From Streptomyces sp. NRRL B-1347 (GTDB lineage: Bacteria; Actinomycetota; Actinomycetes; Streptomycetales; Streptomycetaceae), in NCBI RefSeq assembly GCF_000720325.1, contig NZ_JOJM01000001.1, positions 1 through 64,000 on the forward strand: a stretch of 64,000 bases of DNA, written 5' to 3'. The notes under the pieces were generated by a model, which saw only the letters and a program-made list of their open reading frames with translations, was not told where the DNA came from and made no database searches. This document shows positions 17,220-25,007 of the stretch, piece after piece. Each line of letters opens with the position of its first letter. The stretch's first letter is position 1. Made by a program: the position numbers and the translations under genes.

Positions 17220-18677
17220 TCAGTCCTCGCGCAGGGCGCGGACCGCGTCCTCCACGCGCTTGCCGTAGTCGGCGTCGGCGGCGTGGAAGTGGGCCAGGTT
17301 CTTCTCGATGACGTCCTCGCGGGACACCTGGGACAGACCGCCCGCGATGTTCGCGACGAGGCGGGACCTCTCCTCGTCCGACATCAGCCGGTACAGCTCG
17401 CCGGCCTGGAAGAAGTCGTCGTCCTTGGTGTGGGCGGGCGCCTCGTGCGTGCCGGTGTGGCCGGTCACGGCGAGCGGCGCGGACAGCGGCCTGCCGGTCT
17501 CGGCGGGGCCGTCGTACGAGTTGGGCTCGTAGTTCTTGCGCTCGCGGCCGTAGGCGTTGGACGCCATGAAGCCGTCGCGGCCGTAGTTGTCCGCCGTGGT
17601 CGCCTTCGGCGCGTTCACCGCGAGCTGGGTGTGGTTGACGCCCAGGCGGTAGCGGTGCGCGTCGGCGTAGGCGAACAGGCGGCCCTGGAGCATCTTGTCC
17701 GGCGAAGGGCCGATGCCCGGCACGAAGTTGTTCGGCGAGAACGCGGCCTGCTCGACCTCGGCGAAGACGTTGTCGGGGTTGCGGTCCAGGACGAGGCGGC
17801 CCACGCGCCGCAGCGGGTAGTCGCTGTGCGGCCACACCTTGGTGAGGTCGAACGGGTTGAAGCGGTAGTTCGCCGCGTCCGCCGCGGGCATGAGCTGCAC
17901 GTGCAGCGTCCAGGACGGGTTCACGCCGCGCTCGATGGCCTGGAGCAGGTCCGTCTGGTGGGAGTTGGGGTCCTTGCCCGCGAGCTCCTGGGCCTGCTCG
18001 GTGGAGAGCGAGCGGATGCCCTGGTTCGTCTTGAAGTGGTACTTGACGAAGAAGGCCTCGCCCTGGGCGTTGGTCCACTGGTAGGTGTGCGAGCCGTAGC
18101 CGTTCATGTGCCGGTACGAGGCCGGTATGCCGCGGTCGCCCATCAGCCAGGTCACCTGGTGCGTGGCCTCGGGGGCGTGCGCCCAGAAGTCCCAGACGTT
18201 GTCCGGCTCCTGCTTGCCCGTGAACGGGTCGCGCTTCTGCGAGTGGATGAAATCGGGGAACTTCAGCGGGTCCTTGATGAAGAAGACCGGCGTGTTGTTG
18301 CCGACGAGGTCGTAGTTGCCCTCCTCGGTGTAGAACTTCAGGGCGAAGCCGCGCGGGTCGCGGACGGCGTCGGCGCCGCCGAGGTTGTCGGCCACGGTGG
18401 AGAAGCGCAGGAAGACCTCGGTGCGCTTGCCGACCTCGGCGAGGAAGTCCGCGTGCGTGAAGCCGGTGACGTCGTCGGTCACCTCGAAGTAGCCGTACGC
18501 GCCCGAGCCGCGGGCGTGCACCACGCGCTCCGGGATGCGCTCGCGGTTGAAGCGGGCGAGCTTCTCCAGGAGGTGCTGGTCCTGGAGCAGGAGCGGGCCG
18601 CCGACACCTGCGGTGGCGGAGTTCTGGTTGTCGGCGACAGGGGCGCCGGACTCGGTCGTGAGCACGCGCTTCGGCAT
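17220..18677 (-). CDS. katA: Monofunctional heme catalase
   Basis: A 485-residue small-subunit (clade 3 type) catalase that dismutates hydrogen peroxide in the cytoplasm. Catalytic His lies in [13 protein letters not shown], the conserved Asn in [14 protein letters not shown], and the proximal heme Tyr in [17 protein letters not shown] 18677 ([11 protein letters not shown]) is the family start; GGAAGG lies about twelve bases upstream. Its promoter carries a 17-bp palindrome shared with the urate oxidase operon, aceB and allB. Together with its place between gcl and glxR/hyi, this suggests it removes the peroxide made by urate oxidase. No CatR/Fur-like gene is adjacent. Confidence 0.95.
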   Translation of the reverse strand: MPKRVLTTESGAPVADNQNSATAGVGGPLLLQDQHLLEKLARFNRERIPERVVHARGSGAYGYFEVTDDVTGFTHADFLAEVGKRTEVFLRFSTVADNLGGADAVRDPRGFALKFYTEEGNYDLVGNNTPVFFIKDPLKFPDFIHSQKRDPFTGKQEPDNVWDFWAHAPEATHQVTWLMGDRGIPASYRHMNGYGSHTYQWTNAQGEAFFVKYHFKTNQGIRSLSTEQAQELAGKDPNSHQTDLLQAIERGVNPSWTLHVQLMPAADAANYRFNPFDLTKVWPHSDYPLRRVGRLVLDRNPDNVFAEVEQAAFSPNNFVPGIGPSPDKMLQGRLFAYADAHRYRLGVNHTQLAVNAPKATTADNYGRDGFMASNAYGRERKNYEPNSYDGPAETGRPLSAPLAVTGHTGTHEAPAHTKDDDFFQAGELYRLMSDEERSRLVANIAGGLSQVSREDVIEKNLAHFHAADADYGKRVEDAVRALRED

Positions 18678-18730
18678 GGTGGTAGGTCGGCCTTCCGTGC
18701 AGAAATGCTGGAGCTGCTTGAGGTGACGCG

Positions 18731-18772
18731 AGCGTAAGGACGCCGGATCCGTCACGTCAACAGTTTGTTGAA
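18731..18772 (-). promoter_or_regulatory. Catalase promoter with TTCAAC-N5-GTTGAC operator
   Basis: On the minus strand, TTGACG (18760-18755) and TACGCT (18736-18731) are 18 bp apart. The -35 box is the right half of a 17-bp palindrome, TTCAACAAACTGTTGAC (18772-18756). This is nearly identical to the urate oxidase operon site at 21510, where the -35 box is embedded in the same way. Confidence 0.7.
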
Positions 18773-18866
18773 GTTGGAGGTGGAGCGGGGTTCCGGGCCG
18801 CGGCGGAGCTTGGGCGCGACAGGACAGGTGTCAGCGCCGCCGCGGCCCGGAAGTCTGGGGGGGGGC

Positions 18867-19763
18867 TCAGGCTGCCGGGCCGCCGGAGAGGCGCTCGACG
18901 GAGCGGAGCAGCGCGGAGTGGTCGAGGCCGCCGTCACCCTGGGCGCGCAGGCTGGCGACCAGCTGGGCCACCACGGCGCCGACGGGCAGCGCGGCACCGA
19001 CGGTGCGGGCGGCGTCCGTGACGATGCCCATGTCCTTGTGGTGCAGGTCGATGCGGAAGCCCGGCTTGAAGTCCCGGTTCAGGAAGTTGTCCTTCTTGCG
19101 GGTCAGGACGGTGGAACCGGCGAGCCCGCCGTTCAGCACGTCGAGGGCCGCGGCCAGGTCCACGCCGGACTTCTCCAGGAAGACCACGGCCTCGGCGCAG
19201 GCCTGGATGTTGACCGCGACGATGAGCTGGTTGGCGGCCTTCACGGTCTGGCCCGAGCCGTGCGGGCCGCACCGCACGATGGTCTTGCCGAGGGCGTCGA
19301 ACAGCGGCTTGGCCGTGTCGAAGTCCGCCCGCTCGCCGCCGACCATGATGGAGAGGACGGCCTCGATCGCGCCGGCCTCGCCGCCGGAGACCGGGGCGTC
19401 GAGCACCCGGATCCCCTTGGCCGCGGCGGCCTTCGCGAGGTCCACGGAGGTCTGCGGGGTGATCGACGACATGTCGATGAGCAGCGCACCGGACCTGGCG
19501 TTCTCCAGGATGCCGTCGGGGCCGTAGGCGATGGCCTCGACCTGCGGCGACGCGGGCACCATCGTCACGATGACGTCGGCGTCGCGGACCGCTTCGGCGA
19601 TCGAGGCGGCCGCGGTGCCGCCCGCGGCGGCGAGCCGGTCCAGCTTGTCCTGCTCCAGGGTGTGGCCGGTGACGGAGTAACCGGCCTTGATCAGGTTCTC
19701 GGACATGGGCGAGCCCATGATCCCGAGTCCGATCCACGCGACCTTGGGGAGCGTGCTGCTCAT
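18867..19763 (-). CDS. glxR: 2-hydroxy-3-oxopropionate (tartronate semialdehyde) reductase
   Basis: A 298-residue beta-hydroxyacid dehydrogenase that reduces tartronate semialdehyde, the gcl product, to D-glycerate. The Rossmann start VAWIGLGIMGSPMSENLIKAG contains the G-x-G-x-x-G nucleotide motif; the substrate motif DAPVSGGEAGA and the catalytic Lys in GSGQTVKAANQ are present, as is the C-terminal KDMGIVTDAA. The gene lies 49 bp after hyi in the same direction and both probably share the hyi promoter, which has three phased operators. ATG 19763 lies after GAGAGGTCCCC. Glycerate kinase, the next step, is not in the window. Confidence 0.93.
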   Translation of the reverse strand: MSSTLPKVAWIGLGIMGSPMSENLIKAGYSVTGHTLEQDKLDRLAAAGGTAAASIAEAVRDADVIVTMVPASPQVEAIAYGPDGILENARSGALLIDMSSITPQTSVDLAKAAAAKGIRVLDAPVSGGEAGAIEAVLSIMVGGERADFDTAKPLFDALGKTIVRCGPHGSGQTVKAANQLIVAVNIQACAEAVVFLEKSGVDLAAALDVLNGGLAGSTVLTRKKDNFLNRDFKPGFRIDLHHKDMGIVTDAARTVGAALPVGAVVAQLVASLRAQGDGGLDHSALLRSVERLSGGPAA

Positions 19764-19812
19764 GAGGGGGACCTCTCTGCTTGCGTCGGTACGTGGTGAG
19801 GTGGGCCGGGCG

Positions 19813-20646
19813 TCAGCCGCGGGCCCCGGCGGGGAGCCAGTCGAAGGACTCGTGGCTCGGGCGGTCGCCGGGCTTGTACTCCAGGCCGATCCAGCCCTCG
19901 TACCCGGCCTTCCGCAGCTGGTCGAGCAGGTCTTCCAGGGGCAGCGACCCGGAGCCGGGGGCGCCGCGCCCGGGGTTGTCGGCGATCTGCACGTGCGCGG
20001 TCCTGTCGGCGTACGCGGCGATCGCCTGCGGCAGGTCCTCCCCGTTCATGGAGAGGTGGTACAGGTCCATCAGGAACTTGGCGTTGCCGAGCCCGGTGGC
20101 CTCGTTGACCTTGTCCACGATCTTGACGGCCTTGGGGGCGCTGACGATCGGGCAGCGCGGCGACTCGGGGGCGTTCAGCGCCTCGATCAGCAGGACCGCG
20201 CCCACGCGGTGGGCGGCGCGGGCGGCAAGGGCCAGGTTCTCCAGGGCGAGTTCGTCCTGGGCGGCCGGGTCCACGCCGTCGACGCGGTTGCCGTACAGGG
20301 CGTTGAGTGCCGTGCAGCCCAGGGACTGGGCGAAGTCCGCGGCGACGTCCACGTTCGCGCGGAACTTCTCGCTCTCCTCGCCGGGGATCGACAGGGCGCC
20401 CCGGTCGGGCCCCGGCAGCTGCCCGGCGTAGAAGTTCAGGCCCACCAGCCGGACGCCCGCGTCCTCGATCGCCTGCTTCAGGGCGTCCAGCTCGGACCGC
20501 TCGGGGGTGGGGGTCTCGACCCAGGGCCACCACAGCTCGACGGCCTTGAACCCCGCCGCGGCGGCGGCCGCGGGGCGCTCCAGGAGCGGGAGCTCGGTGA
20601 AGAGGATCGACAGGTTCACATCGAAGCGCTGCTCGGAGAATCCCAT
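19813..20646 (-). CDS. hyi: Hydroxypyruvate isomerase
   Basis: A 277-residue TIM-barrel enzyme of the AP-endonuclease-2/xylose-isomerase-like fold that interconverts hydroxypyruvate and tartronate semialdehyde. Typical segments are FDVNLSILFTELPLLERPAA, AGFKAVELWWPW, LIEALNAPESPRCPI and FLMDLYHLSMNGEDL with metal-binding acidic residues, and HVQIADNPGRGAPGSG, a strong Hyi marker. It is the first gene of the hyi-glxR unit. ATG 20646 is preceded by GGAAG. The divergent region up to 20806 holds three operator-like palindromes at 21-bp steps, so expression is probably tied to glyoxylate supply. Confidence 0.93.
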   Translation of the reverse strand: MGFSEQRFDVNLSILFTELPLLERPAAAAAAGFKAVELWWPWVETPTPERSELDALKQAIEDAGVRLVGLNFYAGQLPGPDRGALSIPGEESEKFRANVDVAADFAQSLGCTALNALYGNRVDGVDPAAQDELALENLALAARAAHRVGAVLLIEALNAPESPRCPIVSAPKAVKIVDKVNEATGLGNAKFLMDLYHLSMNGEDLPQAIAAYADRTAHVQIADNPGRGAPGSGSLPLEDLLDQLRKAGYEGWIGLEYKPGDRPSHESFDWLPAGARG

Positions 20647-20698
20647 GGGGCTTCCGCGCTCCTTCCGTAGTGCCGTGGCCGTGACGCCGTCGGGCAGA

Positions 20699-20763
20699 TT
20701 TCGTATTGCGGAAGTTCGTTTCTGCTTGATGGAAGACTGCCTCCGTTTCGCGGAAGCTGTCAA
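20699..20763. promoter_or_regulatory. Triple 21-bp-phased AllR-type operator array between hyi and the thiamine-binding protein gene
   Basis: Three 15-bp palindromes start exactly 21 bp apart: TTTCGTATTGCGGAA (20699), TTCTGCTTGATGGAA (20720) and CTCCGTTTCGCGGAA (20741). On the minus strand TTGACA (20763-20758) and CAGTCT are 18 bp apart, so the array covers the hyi promoter. The spacing equals two helical turns, placing all sites on one face of the DNA. The consensus agrees with sites before gcl, aceB and allB. Confidence 0.75.
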
Positions 20764-20794
20764 GAGGGGCTGCCGCAGATTCCGGAGTCCGAAG

Positions 20795-20800
20795 TAGGTT
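20795..20800 (+). promoter_or_regulatory. -10 box for a leaderless transcript
   Basis: TAGGTT lies six bases before GTG 20807. No -35 box is clear. The distance fits an mRNA starting at or next to the initiation codon. Confidence 0.45.
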
Positions 20801-20806
20801 GAGGCC

Positions 20807-21067
20807 GTGCGATTGAGAGTGGAGTTCACGACCGAGCCCTTCGATCTGGACGAGGCGCCCCCGCACGCGGTGGTCGCCCGTGAGGTGGTGCAGGGAGCCG
20901 GCCTCGACGCCGTGGACGTCGGCCCGTTCGGCAACACCGCGGAGGGCGACGCGGACGCCGTGCTCGCGGCCGTCGACGCGATGCTGCGCAAGACCCTGGG
21001 CGCGGGCGCCACCCGCGTCTCCCTCCAGGTGAACGTCATCGGCGGCGCCGGGGAGGGCGAGGGATGA
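20807..21067 (+). CDS. Thiamine-binding-like protein (MTH1187/YkoF-type, DUF77)
   Basis: An 86-residue ferredoxin-like alpha/beta protein of the MTH1187/DUF77 family. Characteristic features are the first strand RLRVEFTTEPF, the helix PPHAVVAREVVQGAGLDAVDVGPFGNTAEGD and the final strand TRVSLQVNVI. Structural relatives (YkoF, MTH1187) bind thiamine or other small ligands at subunit interfaces, without catalytic activity. It overlaps the next regulator gene by four bases (ATGA), so the two are co-translated. The pair sits divergent to hyi in a regulon containing ThDP-dependent gcl; a ligand-sensing role for the regulator is an attractive but untested idea. GTG 20807 follows a -10-like box, suggesting a leaderless message. 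Confidence 0.75.
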   Translation: MRLRVEFTTEPFDLDEAPPHAVVAREVVQGAGLDAVDVGPFGNTAEGDADAVLAAVDAMLRKTLGAGATRVSLQVNVIGGAGEGEG

Positions 21068-21426
21068 CCGGCTTCGCGGACGACCCCTTCGCCCTCGCGG
21101 TGAAGCCGCTGGTGGACGCCATGGGCGGGCGGATCCTGCCGCCCGGCGACGCGGGCGAGGACGATGTCGTGCTCGCCTGGGAGGGCCGGGACGTGCTCGC
21201 CGTGCGGCTGCCGCAGCTCGCCGACTCCCTGGACCACATCCTGCTCGCCCTGGAGCGCAAGCACGGCAAGCCCCTCGCGGAGCTCGACCGCAAGACCAAG
21301 CAGGAGGTCGTGCGGATGCTGGAGGCGCGTGGCGCCTTCGCTGTGCGCCACGGCGTGGAAACGGTCGCCACGGCGATCGGCGTGAGCAGATTTACGGTCT
21401 ACAACTACCTGAACCGCTCCACCTGA
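21064..21426 (+). CDS. YheO/DauR-type (HTH_22) helix-turn-helix regulator
   Basis: A 120-residue protein. The C-terminal 60 residues match the HTH_22 domain of YheO/DauR-like regulators: KPLAELDRKTKQEVVRMLEARGAF followed by VETVATAIGVSRFTVYNYLNR. The N-terminal half (about 1-60; AVKPLVDAMGGRILPPGDAG, VLAWEGRDVLAVRLPQLADSL) replaces the usual PAS-like domain. It is translationally coupled to the thiamine-binding-like protein and lies 163 bp before uraD, in the same direction. It is a good candidate for the factor recognising the 17-bp TTCAAC-N5-GTTGAA sites, but this is inference from position only. Confidence 0.78.
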   Translation: MTGFADDPFALAVKPLVDAMGGRILPPGDAGEDDVVLAWEGRDVLAVRLPQLADSLDHILLALERKHGKPLAELDRKTKQEVVRMLEARGAFAVRHGVETVATAIGVSRFTVYNYLNRST

Positions 21427-21509
21427 AGCCCCAGCTCACAAGCGAATCCTCGGCAGTGACACCTGGCCGCCGTCCGTTCATCGGGCGGCGGTCGTTGTTT
21501 CCCGAAGTT

Positions 21510-21551
21510 TTCAACAAAGTGTTGACGTCGACTTTCGGACGGCGTTAGCTA
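21510..21551 (+). promoter_or_regulatory. uraD-uraH-uox operon promoter with TTCAAC-N5-GTTGAC operator
   Basis: A 17-bp palindrome, TTCAACAAAGTGTTGAC (21510-21526), overlaps the -35 hexamer TTGACG (21522-21527). TAGCTA follows 18 bp later (21546-21551). Overlap with the -35 box suggests repression by steric block. The site differs from the catalase site at one of 17 positions. Confidence 0.72.
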
Positions 21552-21589
21552 TGCGCAGCCCGTCCAGCACAAAGGCCCCGGAGGCCCCC

Positions 21590-22108
21590 GTGACTTCGAG
21601 CACCAAGACGCCGGGCCTGGCCCGGTTCAACGCCCTCGACGAGGCCGCGGCCCGCACCGCGCTCCACGAGGCCTGCGCCTCGACCGTCTGGGGCGACACG
21701 ATCCTGGCCCGGCGCCCCTTCGCCACCGCCGACGCCCTGTACGCCGCGAGCGACGCCGCCACGGCCGAGCTGACCGCGGCCGACCTGGCCGAGGCGATGG
21801 CGGGGCACCCGCCGATCGGCCGCCCGAAGCCGGGCGACCCGACCTCGTCCCGCGAGCAGCGGGGCATGGCCGGGGCCTCCGCGGAGCTCAAGGCCGAGAT
21901 GCTCGAACTCAACCTGGCCTACCAGGACAAGTTCGGCCACGTCTTCCTCATCTGCGCCACCGGCAGGACGGGGGAGCAGATGCGGGACGCGGTCAAGGAC
22001 CGGATCGGCAACACGCCCGAGCGCGAACGCGAGATCGTCCGCGCCGAACTGGGCAAGATCAACCGGATCCGCCTTGCCCGACTCGTCGACGTCGTTGAAG
22101 AGGACTGA
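21590..22108 (+). CDS. uraD: 2-oxo-4-hydroxy-4-carboxy-5-ureidoimidazoline (OHCU) decarboxylase
   Basis: A 172-residue all-helical enzyme performing the last step of urate to S-allantoin conversion. The catalytic His is in MAGHPPIGRP, followed by SSREQRGMAGA, and the substrate-binding helix ELNLAYQDKFGHVFLICATGRT is fully typical. GTG 21590 is preferred over the upstream ATG because GGAGG lies six bases before it. First gene of a urate operon: uraH begins 6 bp after its stop and uox 3 bp after that. A palindromic operator overlaps the promoter. Confidence 0.93.
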   Translation: MTSSTKTPGLARFNALDEAAARTALHEACASTVWGDTILARRPFATADALYAASDAATAELTAADLAEAMAGHPPIGRPKPGDPTSSREQRGMAGASAELKAEMLELNLAYQDKFGHVFLICATGRTGEQMRDAVKDRIGNTPEREREIVRAELGKINRIRLARLVDVVEED

Positions 22109-22114
22109 CGCAGC

Positions 22115-22522
22115 ATGAGCACAAGCACCACGGCCTCGGTGTCCACGCACGTCCTGGACACCTCGGTCGGCCGCCCCGCCGCGGCGGTCGCCGTCCGGCT
22201 CTCGGCCCGCAGCGGGTGGACGGCCGACTGGCAGGCGCTCGGCGGTTCGCGGACCGACGCGGACGGGCGCTGCAAGGACCTCCCGGCCCTTCCGGAAGGC
22301 ACCACCCACGTGCGCCTCGACTTCGCCGTCGAGCCGTACTTCCTGAGCAAGCAAGCCAAGCAAGCCGAGGCGCAGCAGGACGCCCCCGCGAATCGGGACA
22401 GCGGTGCGGACAGCACGTTCTTCCCAGAAGTAGTGATCACGTTCGCCGTCAACCCCGGCGAGCACTACCACGTACCGCTGCTGCTCAACCCGTTCGGCTA
22501 CTCCGTATATCGAGGGAGCTAG
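22115..22522 (+). CDS. uraH: 5-hydroxyisourate hydrolase (transthyretin-related)
   Basis: A 135-residue HIU hydrolase that hydrolyses the unstable urate oxidase product. It has the start STHVLDTSVGRPA with a catalytic His, the Arg region, HYHVPLLLNPFGYSVYRGS with the second His, and the diagnostic C-terminal YRGS. Between strands (FAVEPYFLSKQ... to ...FFPEVVITFAV) a Gln/Ala-rich insertion of about 20 residues (KQAKQAEAQQDAPANRDSGAD) lengthens the protein beyond the usual 110-115. The gene is in the middle of the uraD-uraH-uox operon, with only a few bases between genes. Confidence 0.93.
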   Translation: MSTSTTASVSTHVLDTSVGRPAAAVAVRLSARSGWTADWQALGGSRTDADGRCKDLPALPEGTTHVRLDFAVEPYFLSKQAKQAEAQQDAPANRDSGADSTFFPEVVITFAVNPGEHYHVPLLLNPFGYSVYRGS

Positions 22523-22525
22523 CAG

Positions 22526-23497
22526 ATGGTCGACTCTTCCCGCCACGCCCGCCCTGTGATCCTGGGACAGAACCAGTACGGCAAGGCCGAGAACCGAGTC
22601 GTAAAGATCACGCGGGACGGCGACACCCACCACATCAAGGACCTGAACGTCTCCGTCGCCCTCTCCGGCGACCTGGACGACGTCCACTACAACGGCTCGA
22701 ACGCCAACTGCCTGCCGACGGACACCACGAAGAACACCTGCTTCGCCTTCGCCAAGGAACACGGCATCGAGTCCGCCGAGAGCTACGGCATCCACCTCGC
22801 CCGGCACTTCGTGGAAAGCCAGCCCTCCATCCACCGGGCGCGCATCCGCATCGAGGAGTACTCCTGGGAGCGCATCGCCGCCTCGGACGGCAACTCGCAG
22901 TTCATCGGCGCCGACGAGGTCAAGCACTCCTTCGTGCGCAAGGGCCAGGAGACCCGCCTCGCCCAGATCACCTACTCCGCCGAAGGCGACGGGGAGGCGC
23001 GCTTCGAGGTGCTCAGCGGTCTGAAGGACCTGACCGTCATGAACACCACGAACTCGGAGTTCTGGGGCTACATCAAGGACAAGTACACGACGCTCAAGGA
23101 GGACTACGACCGCATCCTCGCCACGTCCCTCTCGACGTGGTGGCGGCACAACTGGACCGGTGACGAGCAGCGCGCGCCGAGCTGGAACAAGTCCTACGAG
23201 CAGGCGAAGAAGCACATCCTGCACGCCTTCGTGGAGACGTACTCCCTGTCGCTCCAGCAGACGCTGTACCAAATGGGCTCGCGGGTCCTCAACAACCGCA
23301 GCGAGATCGACGAGATCCGCTTCTCCGCGCCCAACAAGCACCACTTCCGCCAGGACCTCTCCTTCTGCGGCCTCGACAACGACGCCAAGGACGGCGCGGT
23401 CTACTACGCCGCGGACCGTCCCTACGGCCTCATCGAGGCCACCATCCTGCGCGACGGTGCCGAGGCCAAGATCCCGGTCGACATGACCAACCTCTGA
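22526..23497 (+). CDS. uox: Factor-independent urate oxidase (uricase)
   Basis: A 323-residue cofactor-free uricase with two T-fold domains that oxidises urate to 5-hydroxyisourate with release of hydrogen peroxide. Recognisable segments are QNQYGKAENRVVKITRDGD, NCLPTDTTKNTCFAFAKEHG with the catalytic Thr, YSWERI, the FVRKGQETR region, LTVMNTTNSEFWGYIKD, and the C-terminal NKHHFRQDLSFCGLDNDAKDGAVYY containing the catalytic His. ATG 22526 follows GGGAG. It is the third gene of the operon; a strong hairpin separates it from the permease. The peroxide made here explains the linked catalase. Confidence 0.96.
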   Translation: MVDSSRHARPVILGQNQYGKAENRVVKITRDGDTHHIKDLNVSVALSGDLDDVHYNGSNANCLPTDTTKNTCFAFAKEHGIESAESYGIHLARHFVESQPSIHRARIRIEEYSWERIAASDGNSQFIGADEVKHSFVRKGQETRLAQITYSAEGDGEARFEVLSGLKDLTVMNTTNSEFWGYIKDKYTTLKEDYDRILATSLSTWWRHNWTGDEQRAPSWNKSYEQAKKHILHAFVETYSLSLQQTLYQMGSRVLNNRSEIDEIRFSAPNKHHFRQDLSFCGLDNDAKDGAVYYAADRPYGLIEATILRDGAEAKIPVDMTNL

Positions 23498-23505
23498 CGC
23501 GGGAC

Positions 23506-23539
23506 GCGCGCCCCGCCCGCCCGCAGGGGCGGGGCGCGC
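23506..23539 (+). terminator. Hairpin after uox
   Basis: A 13-bp stem (GCGCGCCCCGCCC at 23506-23518, GGGCGGGGCGCGC at 23527-23539) with an 8-base loop lies between uox and the permease, without a T-tract. It probably terminates or attenuates the uraD-uraH-uox message, giving the permease a lower or separate expression level. Confidence 0.7.
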
Positions 23540-23561
23540 CACACCGGAGGGAACGACAGCT

Positions 23562-24959
23562 ATGGCACAGCCTGCCGAAGGGCCGACCGACGGCCCGTGT
23601 TCCACCCCGCCGGACGCATGCCACCCGGTGGATGAGAAGCTCCATGTCTCGCGGCTCGTCCCCGCCGCTCTCCAGCACATCGCCGCCATGTACGCGGGTG
23701 TCGTCACCCCTCCGCTCATCATCGGCCAGGCCGTCGGCCTCGACACCGCCGCCCAGACCCGGCTGATCGCGGCCAGCCTGCTCATCGCGGGACTCGCCAC
23801 GCTCCTGCAGACGCTCGGCGTCAGGAACGCCGTCGGCAACCGCCTTCCGTTCGTCAACGCCGCCTCCTCCGCGGGCATCGCGCCGATGCTCGCCATCGCC
23901 GAGAACAGCGCCACCGGCCACCAACTCCCCGCGATCTACGGCGCGGTGATGGTCGCCGGACTCTTCTGCCTCGTCGTCGGACCGTTCTTCGGACGGCTCC
24001 TGCGGTTCTTCCCGCCGCTGGTCACCGGCGTCGTCATCACGCTCATCGGCGTCACGCTCATGCCCGTGCCCGTCGGCTGGGCCCAGGGCGGCGACAAGGA
24101 GGCCGCCGACTTCGGCGACATGCGCTACCTCGCGCTCGCCGCGTTCACGCTCGTCGTGATCCTGCTCTTCCAGCGGTTCGCACGCGGCTTCTTCAAGCAA
24201 GTGGCCCTGCTCATGGGCCTGTTGATCGGCACGCTCGCGGCGATCCCGTTCGGGCTCGCCGACTTCTCCCCGCTGGAGTCCGCGCCGGTCGCGGCCCTGC
24301 CCACGCCCTTCGCCTCCGGCGCGCCCGAGTTCAAGGCGGCCGCGATCCTCTCGCTGTGCATCGTGATGCTCGTCCTGATGACCGAGTCCAGCGCGGGCAT
24401 GCTCGCGCTCGGCGAGATCTGCGAGCGCAGGACGGACGGCGCCACCATCACCCGCGGCCTGCGCACCGACGGCATCGCGACCCTCGTGGGCCCCGTCTTC
24501 GGTGGCTTCCCGACCTCGGCCTTCGCGCAGAACGTCGGCGTGGTCTCGCTGACCCGGGTGCGCAGCCGGTACGTCGTCGCCGTCGCGGGCGGCGCCCTGA
24601 TCGTGCTCGGCGCCTTCCCCGTGCTCGGCGCGGTCGTCAGCCTCGTACCGATGCCGGTGCTCGGCGGCGCGGGCATCGTGCTCTTCGGCTCCATCGCGGT
24701 CAGCGGCATCCGCACGCTCTCCGAGGCGGGCCTCGACGACAGCTCCAACATCGTCCTGGTCGCCGTGGCGCTCGGCGCGGGCATCATCCCGCTCGCCGCA
24801 CCCACCTTCTACGCCGACTTCCCGGCCTGGGCGCAGACCGTGCTCGGCTCCGGCATCAGCGCGGGCGCGCTCGTCGCCGTCTCGCTGAACCTGTTCTTCC
24901 ACCATCTCGGCACCCGTGACGGCGCGCGCAGCGACGTCGCGGCACTCAAATCTCCCTAG
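23562..24959 (+). CDS. NCS2 family urate/xanthine permease (first copy)
   Basis: A 465-residue membrane transporter of the nucleobase:cation symporter-2 family, with about 14 helices. The family signature is seen in ALQHIAAMYAGVVTPPLIIG at the start, NAASSAGIAPMLAIAE, the TESSAGMLALGEICERR segment in TM8-TM10 and GGFPTSAFAQNVGVVSLTRVRSRYVV. These are features of the xanthine/urate branch (UacT, PbuX-like) rather than uracil transporters. ATG 23562 follows GGAGG. It lies between uox and 8-oxoguanine deaminase, so import of urate or xanthine to feed the pathway is likely. The second copy at 26599 is a clear paralogue. Confidence 0.92.
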   Translation: MAQPAEGPTDGPCSTPPDACHPVDEKLHVSRLVPAALQHIAAMYAGVVTPPLIIGQAVGLDTAAQTRLIAASLLIAGLATLLQTLGVRNAVGNRLPFVNAASSAGIAPMLAIAENSATGHQLPAIYGAVMVAGLFCLVVGPFFGRLLRFFPPLVTGVVITLIGVTLMPVPVGWAQGGDKEAADFGDMRYLALAAFTLVVILLFQRFARGFFKQVALLMGLLIGTLAAIPFGLADFSPLESAPVAALPTPFASGAPEFKAAAILSLCIVMLVLMTESSAGMLALGEICERRTDGATITRGLRTDGIATLVGPVFGGFPTSAFAQNVGVVSLTRVRSRYVVAVAGGALIVLGAFPVLGAVVSLVPMPVLGGAGIVLFGSIAVSGIRTLSEAGLDDSSNIVLVAVALGAGIIPLAAPTFYADFPAWAQTVLGSGISAGALVAVSLNLFFHHLGTRDGARSDVAALKSP

Positions 24960-25007
24960 GGTCATGCCGTGCCCGATTCCTCGCCACCCATCCGAGAAGG
25001 ACGCACC

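Noticed and set aside
16885..17268. Possible small gene in the interval after the membrane protein gene
   Set aside because: No ribosome site, Arg/Ser-rich composition, and it overlaps the dispersed repeat and the end of the catalase gene.
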